Positions 60,492 through 64,000 of a stretch of DNA of 64,000 bases are shown in pieces. The stretch lies in contig JAIUNL010000003.1 of the NCBI GenBank assembly GCA_020161835.1, positions 223,962 through 287,961 of the forward strand, in the 5' to 3' direction. Under the pieces are notes generated by a model that was not told where the DNA came from, made no database searches, and saw only the letters and a list, made by a program, of their open reading frames with translations. The position numbers were made by a program, and so were the translations under genes. The number at the start of each line of letters is the position of its first letter. The first letter of the stretch is position 1. The DNA comes from Bacteroidota bacterium. GTDB taxonomy: Bacteria; Bacteroidota; JABWAT01.

Positions 60492-61529
60492 ATGAAATTA
60501 TCTGATTTTAAATTTAATCTGCCCAAAGAACAAATCGCAGAATTCCCGCTTGAAAAAAGAGATGAAGCCAAAATGATGGTGCTGAACAGGGAAAAGCACT
60601 CCATCGAAAATAAAATTTTTAAAGACATAACCGGGTATTTCAAATCGGGTGATGTGCTCGTTCTTAATGATACCAAAGTTTTCCCGGCCCGTCTGTACGG
60701 TTACAAAGAAAAAACCGATGCCCAGATTGAAGTTTTCCTCCTGAGAGAACTCGATCATAAAAATAAACTTTGGGATGTCGTTGTTGATCCGGCAAGAAAA
60801 GTACGTATTGGCAATAAAATTTATTTCCCTGAAAATCTTGTTGCCGAAGTTATTGACAACACAACCTCCCGTGGCCGTACAATCCGCTTTCTTCATGAAG
60901 GGGATGATATATTTGATATCATCATGCGGATCGGTCATACCCCGCTGCCTCCTTACATCAAACGTGAAGCCGTTGCAGCTGATAAAGAAGATTACCAAAC
61001 TGTTTTTGCAAAAAATGTAGGCGCAGTTGCAGCCCCTACTGCCGGACTTCATTTTACTCCCGAAATTCTTGAGGCACTCAAAGCCAAGGGTGTTCACATC
61101 GTTTATTTAACTTTGCATATCGGACTCGGAACTTTCCGTCCGGTTGAAGTTGAAGATCTTACCAAGCACCGCATGGATTCTGAGTATTACAAAATTCCAG
61201 AAGAAACCGCGATTGCTGTAAATAAAGCTGTTGAAGCCGGTAAAAAAATTGTTGCCTGCGGAACAACTGCAGTACGGTGTCTTGAATCAAGTGTCACCGC
61301 CGATAAAAAACTCAAGCCCAGTGAAGGTTGGACTGATAAATTCATTTTCCCTCCCTACGAATTTAAAATTGTTGACCATCTTATCACCAATTTCCACATG
61401 CCTGAGAGTACTCTTGTCATGTTGACAGCTGCTTTCGCCGAACCGGAATTTACCACCAAGGCTTACAAAAAAGCCATTAAGGATAATTACCGGTTTCTTA
61501 GTTATGGCGACTGTATGCTCATCCTTTAA
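60492..61529 (+). CDS. queA: S-adenosylmethionine:tRNA ribosyltransferase-isomerase
   Basis: A 345-residue enzyme that transfers the ribosyl part of SAM to preQ1 in tRNA, giving epoxyqueuosine. Family segments are FNLPKEQIAEFPLEKRDEAK, VLNDTKVFPARLYG, GAVAAPTAGLHFTPEILEAL, LHIGLGTFRPVEVEDLTKHR, VACGTTAVRCLES and NFHMPESTLVMLTAAFA. Full normal length. GAGGTTTAA serves as the ribosome site. It begins a four-gene set with ispD, ispF and a DedA gene; the link with isoprenoid genes is a shared operon only. Confidence 0.97.
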   Translation: MKLSDFKFNLPKEQIAEFPLEKRDEAKMMVLNREKHSIENKIFKDITGYFKSGDVLVLNDTKVFPARLYGYKEKTDAQIEVFLLRELDHKNKLWDVVVDPARKVRIGNKIYFPENLVAEVIDNTTSRGRTIRFLHEGDDIFDIIMRIGHTPLPPYIKREAVAADKEDYQTVFAKNVGAVAAPTAGLHFTPEILEALKAKGVHIVYLTLHIGLGTFRPVEVEDLTKHRMDSEYYKIPEETAIAVNKAVEAGKKIVACGTTAVRCLESSVTADKKLKPSEGWTDKFIFPPYEFKIVDHLITNFHMPESTLVMLTAAFAEPEFTTKAYKKAIKDNYRFLSYGDCMLIL

Positions 61530-61541
61530 AACTACCATCCT

Positions 61542-62243
61542 TTGGTTGATTTAATTGTTGTCATCGTCGCTGGCGGTGCAGGAAAAAGGTTGGGGTCTGA
61601 CACGCCTAAGCAATATCTGTCAATCGGATCCTGTTCGGTCATTGAGCAAACAATACGAATGTTCGTGGCCTCGGGTGTAGTGGGTAGGTATATCCTTGTT
61701 GTTCACCCCGATTATCAATCCTTTGTTTCCCGGTTGGTTGTTTCTTCTTTTCCTGAGTTAATGTTTGATATTGTTGATTCTGGTCAGGAGCGGCAGCATT
61801 CCGTTGCAAACGGATTGGAAAAAGCACTTACCTTTTCAGGAAATATCCTGATTCATGATGCCGCAAGACCTTTTATTCAGCCTGAAACCATCCGAAACTG
61901 TGCTTCGTCCTTAAACCTGAGCCCTGCGGTTGTTGTTGGTATTAAAGCCAAAGACACTGTAAAGCGGATAACGCAAGCCGGGTATGTCGATCAGACACTG
62001 AATAGAAGTGAATTGTTTCTTGCCCAGACTCCTCAGGGTTTTAATCATGAAACAGCAGAAAAAGTGCTTCTTAAAATCCGGTCATCAGATGGAATTGGTA
62101 CAGATGATGTGTATTTTGCTGAAAAACTCGGAGTGCCGGTTAGAATCATTGAGGGCAGTGCTCTTAATTTTAAAATCACGACACCTGAAGATCTTTCCCT
62201 CGCAAAAGTGATTATGGAGAATTATGGATCTGTCTTCGCTTAG
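61542..62243 (+). CDS. ispD: 2-C-methyl-D-erythritol 4-phosphate cytidylyltransferase
   Basis: A 233-residue MEP-pathway enzyme that makes CDP-methylerythritol. The nucleotide-binding start is VVIVAGGAGKRLGSDTPKQY, followed by QERQHSVANGLEKAL, ILIHDAARPFI, VVVGIKAKDTVKRI, TPQGFNHE and SDGIGTDDVYFAEKLG. No ATG is available before these motifs, so TTG 61542 is the probable start, 12 bases after queA. It overlaps ispF by 20 bases. Confidence 0.94.
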   Translation: MVDLIVVIVAGGAGKRLGSDTPKQYLSIGSCSVIEQTIRMFVASGVVGRYILVVHPDYQSFVSRLVVSSFPELMFDIVDSGQERQHSVANGLEKALTFSGNILIHDAARPFIQPETIRNCASSLNLSPAVVVGIKAKDTVKRITQAGYVDQTLNRSELFLAQTPQGFNHETAEKVLLKIRSSDGIGTDDVYFAEKLGVPVRIIEGSALNFKITTPEDLSLAKVIMENYGSVFA

Positions 62244-62715
62244 AACTGGTATCGGCTATGATGTACACCGCTTGGTTCCTGACCGCAATCTGATTATAGG
62301 TGGTGTGAAAATCGATTTCCATCTTGGCCTGCTCGGTCATTCTGATGCTGATGTTTTACTTCATGCAATTATCGACTCTCTTCTTGGTGCATCCAATTTG
62401 GGTGATATTGGGAAGTTGTTCTCAGATAATGACCCGAAATGGAAAGATATTTCATCACTTTTGCTTCTATCCCACGTCGGCCGCATGTTGATAGAAAAAA
62501 AAGTGCAGATTATTAATATTGATGCAGTTGTGATTTGTGACCGACCCAAACTGCTACCCTATGTTCCGCAGATGAAGCTTCATATTGCCTCTTCACTCGA
62601 TATTCCGGTTGATCGTATCAGCATTAAAGGAAAAACAAGCGAGAAGCTCGGTTTTGTTGGCGCTGAAGAGGGTATTGAGTCATATTCAACCTGCCTGATT
62701 GCATTTTTGCCATGA
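62224..62715 (+). CDS. ispF: 2-C-methyl-D-erythritol 2,4-cyclodiphosphate synthase
   Basis: A 163-residue enzyme, trimeric in known cases, that cyclises CDP-methylerythritol phosphate. It has RTGIGYDVHRLVPDRNLIIG, the zinc ligands Asp and His in GYDVHR, LGLLGHSDADVLLHAIIDSL, DIGKLFSDNDPKWKDI and the end KTSEKLGFVGAEEGIESYS. ispE, the intermediate kinase gene, is not in the window. It overlaps ispD by 20 bases and the next gene by four (ATGA). Confidence 0.97.
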   Translation: MDLSSLRTGIGYDVHRLVPDRNLIIGGVKIDFHLGLLGHSDADVLLHAIIDSLLGASNLGDIGKLFSDNDPKWKDISSLLLLSHVGRMLIEKKVQIINIDAVVICDRPKLLPYVPQMKLHIASSLDIPVDRISIKGKTSEKLGFVGAEEGIESYSTCLIAFLP

Positions 62716-63338
62716 TTGAATTTTTTAATGACCTTATCAGCCAGTTGTCTGAATTAAAAGACACCTATATTTATCTCACCATTTTGGTTGTTGCCTACCT
62801 TGAAAATGTTTTCCCGCCAATTCCCGGTGATCTGATGGTTATTTTTGCCGGATACTTGATCAGTATTGGCGTAATATCCTTTCCTGAAGCCTTATTTTTC
62901 TCCACTGTCGGATCGTTTCTTGGCTTTATTCACCTCTATGGTATTGGCCGGTGGCTGGGTGATTCTATTATGTCTGAAAAGAAATTGTTATTTCTTCCGA
63001 AAGAAAAAATCAGAGATGTAAATAAGCAATTCCTTCGTTTCGGATACTGGCTTATTATTTTTAACCGGTTTTTAGCAGGAACCCGGGCTGTTATTTCTCT
63101 TTTTGCCGGAATCGGAAATTTGTATTTCTGGAAAACTTCTGCTGCTGCTTTGTTTTCAGCTTTGGCCTGGAATGCCCTTTTATTGTTCCTCGGTAAAATT
63201 CTGGGGAATAGTTGGCGTGATGTTTTAGGGTATCTTCAATCTTATTCAATCATCGTAACCTCGCTCATTGCCCTTCTGATCATCATTTTCGCAATCCGCT
63301 GGTATGTGAAGAAGAAAAATCTTCAAAAAAATCTATAA
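62712..63338 (+). CDS. DedA-family (SNARE-associated) membrane protein
   Basis: A 208-residue inner-membrane protein with about five hydrophobic helices. Family marks are LVVAYLENVFPPIPGDLMVI, FAGYLISIGVI, GSFLGFIHLYGIGRWLGDS and FNRFLAGTRAVISLFAGIGN, with the conserved E, G-D and R. DedA proteins are implicated in undecaprenyl phosphate or other lipid flipping and in membrane potential; this one follows isoprenoid genes, which would fit undecaprenyl recycling by inference. Lysine-rich C-terminus. Confidence 0.92.
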   Translation: MIEFFNDLISQLSELKDTYIYLTILVVAYLENVFPPIPGDLMVIFAGYLISIGVISFPEALFFSTVGSFLGFIHLYGIGRWLGDSIMSEKKLLFLPKEKIRDVNKQFLRFGYWLIIFNRFLAGTRAVISLFAGIGNLYFWKTSAAALFSALAWNALLLFLGKILGNSWRDVLGYLQSYSIIVTSLIALLIIIFAIRWYVKKKNLQKNL

Positions 63339-63343
63339 CATAC

Positions 63344-63374
63344 TTGATTTAACAGATTTTCATTCCTAAATTTG
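63344..63374 (+). promoter_or_regulatory. Predicted promoter of the tRNA-tuf cluster (perfect consensus)
   Basis: TTG (63344-63346), 20 bases, TAAATTTG (63367-63374): an exact TTG-N20-TAnnTTTG, 33 bases before the first tRNA. Confidence 0.7.
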
Positions 63375-63407
63375 CAGTCCGTTTATTTAAAGCGGCAACG
63401 GGATAAT

Positions 63408-63480
63408 GCTGGCATAGCTCAATTGGTAGAGCAACTGATTTGTAATCAGTAGGTTGCGGGTTCGAGTCCCATTGCCAGCT
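63408..63480 (+). tRNA. tRNA-Thr(TGT)
   Basis: A 73-base cloverleaf. The acceptor stem GCTGGCA pairs with TGCCAGC, the anticodon arm is ACTGA-TTTGTAA-TCAGT with anticodon TGT, and the T arm has GGTTCGAGTCC. CCA is not encoded. Confidence 0.97.
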
Positions 63481-63498
63481 CTGGATGACATAAAAAAG

Positions 63499-63581
63499 GC
63501 GCAGGTGGCCGAGTGGTTAATGGCAGCAGACTGTAAATCTGCCCACGCAAGTGTACGGAGGTTCGAACCCTTCCCTGCGCA
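63499..63581 (+). tRNA. tRNA-Tyr(GTA)
   Basis: An 83-base tRNA with a long variable arm (class II, as bacterial tRNA-Tyr). The acceptor stem GCGCAGG pairs with CCTGCGC, anticodon loop CTGTAAA gives GTA, T arm GGTTCGAACCC. Confidence 0.97.
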
Positions 63582-63593
63582 CGTCTTTTTTAC

Positions 63594-63665
63594 GCGGGAG
63601 TAACTCAGTGGTAGAGTCACAGCCTTCCAAGCTGTTGGTCGCGGGTTCGAGTCCCGTCTCCCGCT
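63594..63665 (+). tRNA. tRNA-Gly(TCC)
   Basis: A 72-base cloverleaf. Acceptor GCGGGAG/CTCCCGC, anticodon loop CTTCCAA gives TCC, T arm GCGGGTTCGAGTCCCGT. Confidence 0.97.
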
Positions 63666-63745
63666 CTCATGATATTTTTTGTAAATAGTGTTTTTAATCG
63701 GTTTATCTTACCGAAATCGCATCCAGACAATTTAATTCGCATATC

Positions 63746-63818
<73 letters not shown>

Positions 63819-63873
63819 CTTTCAAAAATCAACCAGCACTCTTACCTTCTTTATAGCAAAAGGAGACCATCTC

Positions 63874-64000
63874 ATGGCAAAAGAAAAATTCGACCGTAGT
63901 AAACCACACGTCAATATTGGCACCATCGGCCACGTGGATCACGGCAAGACAACCTTAACTGCTGCAATTACCACTGTTCTTGCAAAAGACGGTCTAGCAG
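63874..64000 (+). CDS. tuf: Elongation factor Tu, N-terminal part (truncated by window end)
   Basis: The first 42 codons of EF-Tu, the GTPase that carries aminoacyl-tRNA to the ribosome. It starts [20 protein letters not shown] and continues with the P-loop [20 protein letters not shown], diagnostic of EF-Tu. An AAAAGGAGA ribosome site, the strongest in the window, lies before the ATG, in line with very high expression. It follows four tRNA genes in an order shared with E. coli, and is likely co-transcribed with them. The remainder is beyond the window. Confidence 0.98.
   Translation, partial: MAKEKFDRSKPHVNIGTIGHVDHGKTTLTAAITTVLAKDGLA

Overview
The window looks like a chromosome segment from a Gram-negative bacterium of the Bacteroidota/Chlorobiota/Ignavibacteriota part of the FCB group. 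Supporting evidence: lipid A and heptose genes (lpxH, lpxB, lpxK, hldE-type kinase and nucleotidyltransferase), TamB and several beta-barrel proteins, signal peptides ending in -AQ, and a repeated promoter form TTG-N19..21-TAnnTTTR, which matches the -33/-7 pattern known from Bacteroidetes. Few genes have a strong Shine-Dalgarno. No prophage, insertion sequence, CRISPR array or rRNA was seen. Genus assignment is not possible from the sequence alone.

Layout. 1-5.2 kb: the start of a KefB-type antiporter with its KefG-like partner, a PA0069-type radical SAM protein, a two-gene bacterial microcompartment (BMC) shell operon without enzymes, a diguanylate cyclase response regulator and a GH5 lipoprotein. 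5.4-10.8 kb: aroC, then an ECF sigma / anti-sigma / Spy-like operon, a Gly-rich lipoprotein that shares the sigma gene's promoter sequence, and a periplasmic PDZ protein. 10.9-17.3 kb: a histidine kinase/response regulator pair, a metzincin-like lipoprotein and a MATE exporter. 17.4-35.9 kb: ppiD, followed by a nearly gapless ten-gene run (methyltransferase, aroK, aroB, GHL10-like protein, heptose kinase, heptose nucleotidyltransferase, tamB, rnr, an outer-membrane peptidase-barrel fusion and a glycosyltransferase). 36-37.3 kb: an SLC45/MFS transporter. 37.6-43.7 kb, minus strand: the coupled operon lpxH, PBP1A, alpha/beta hydrolase, outer-membrane protein, dgt. 43.7-47.3 kb: a second peptidase-barrel protein and a small barrel. 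47.4-50.2 kb: fur-feoA-feoB. 50.2-51.9 kb: the repair glycosylases alkA and nth. 52-60.3 kb: a membrane-bound GH2-like protein lacking both expected catalytic acids, smc, lpxB, lpxK. 60.4-63.3 kb: queA, ispD, ispF, a DedA-family protein. 63.3-64 kb: tRNA-Thr-Tyr-Gly-Thr followed by tuf, cut by the window end.

Most content is housekeeping, dominated by envelope building, aromatic and isoprenoid precursors and iron uptake. The unusual content is: an ECF regulon visible from two identical-spacing promoters; the orphan BMC shell pair, one member carrying a SAP/Rho-N-like tail; two gluzincin/propeller/barrel fusions; the catalytically altered GH2-like membrane protein; and intergenic spacers filled with several families of word-like quasi-tandem repeats and small hairpins whose stems differ in sequence but keep pairing.
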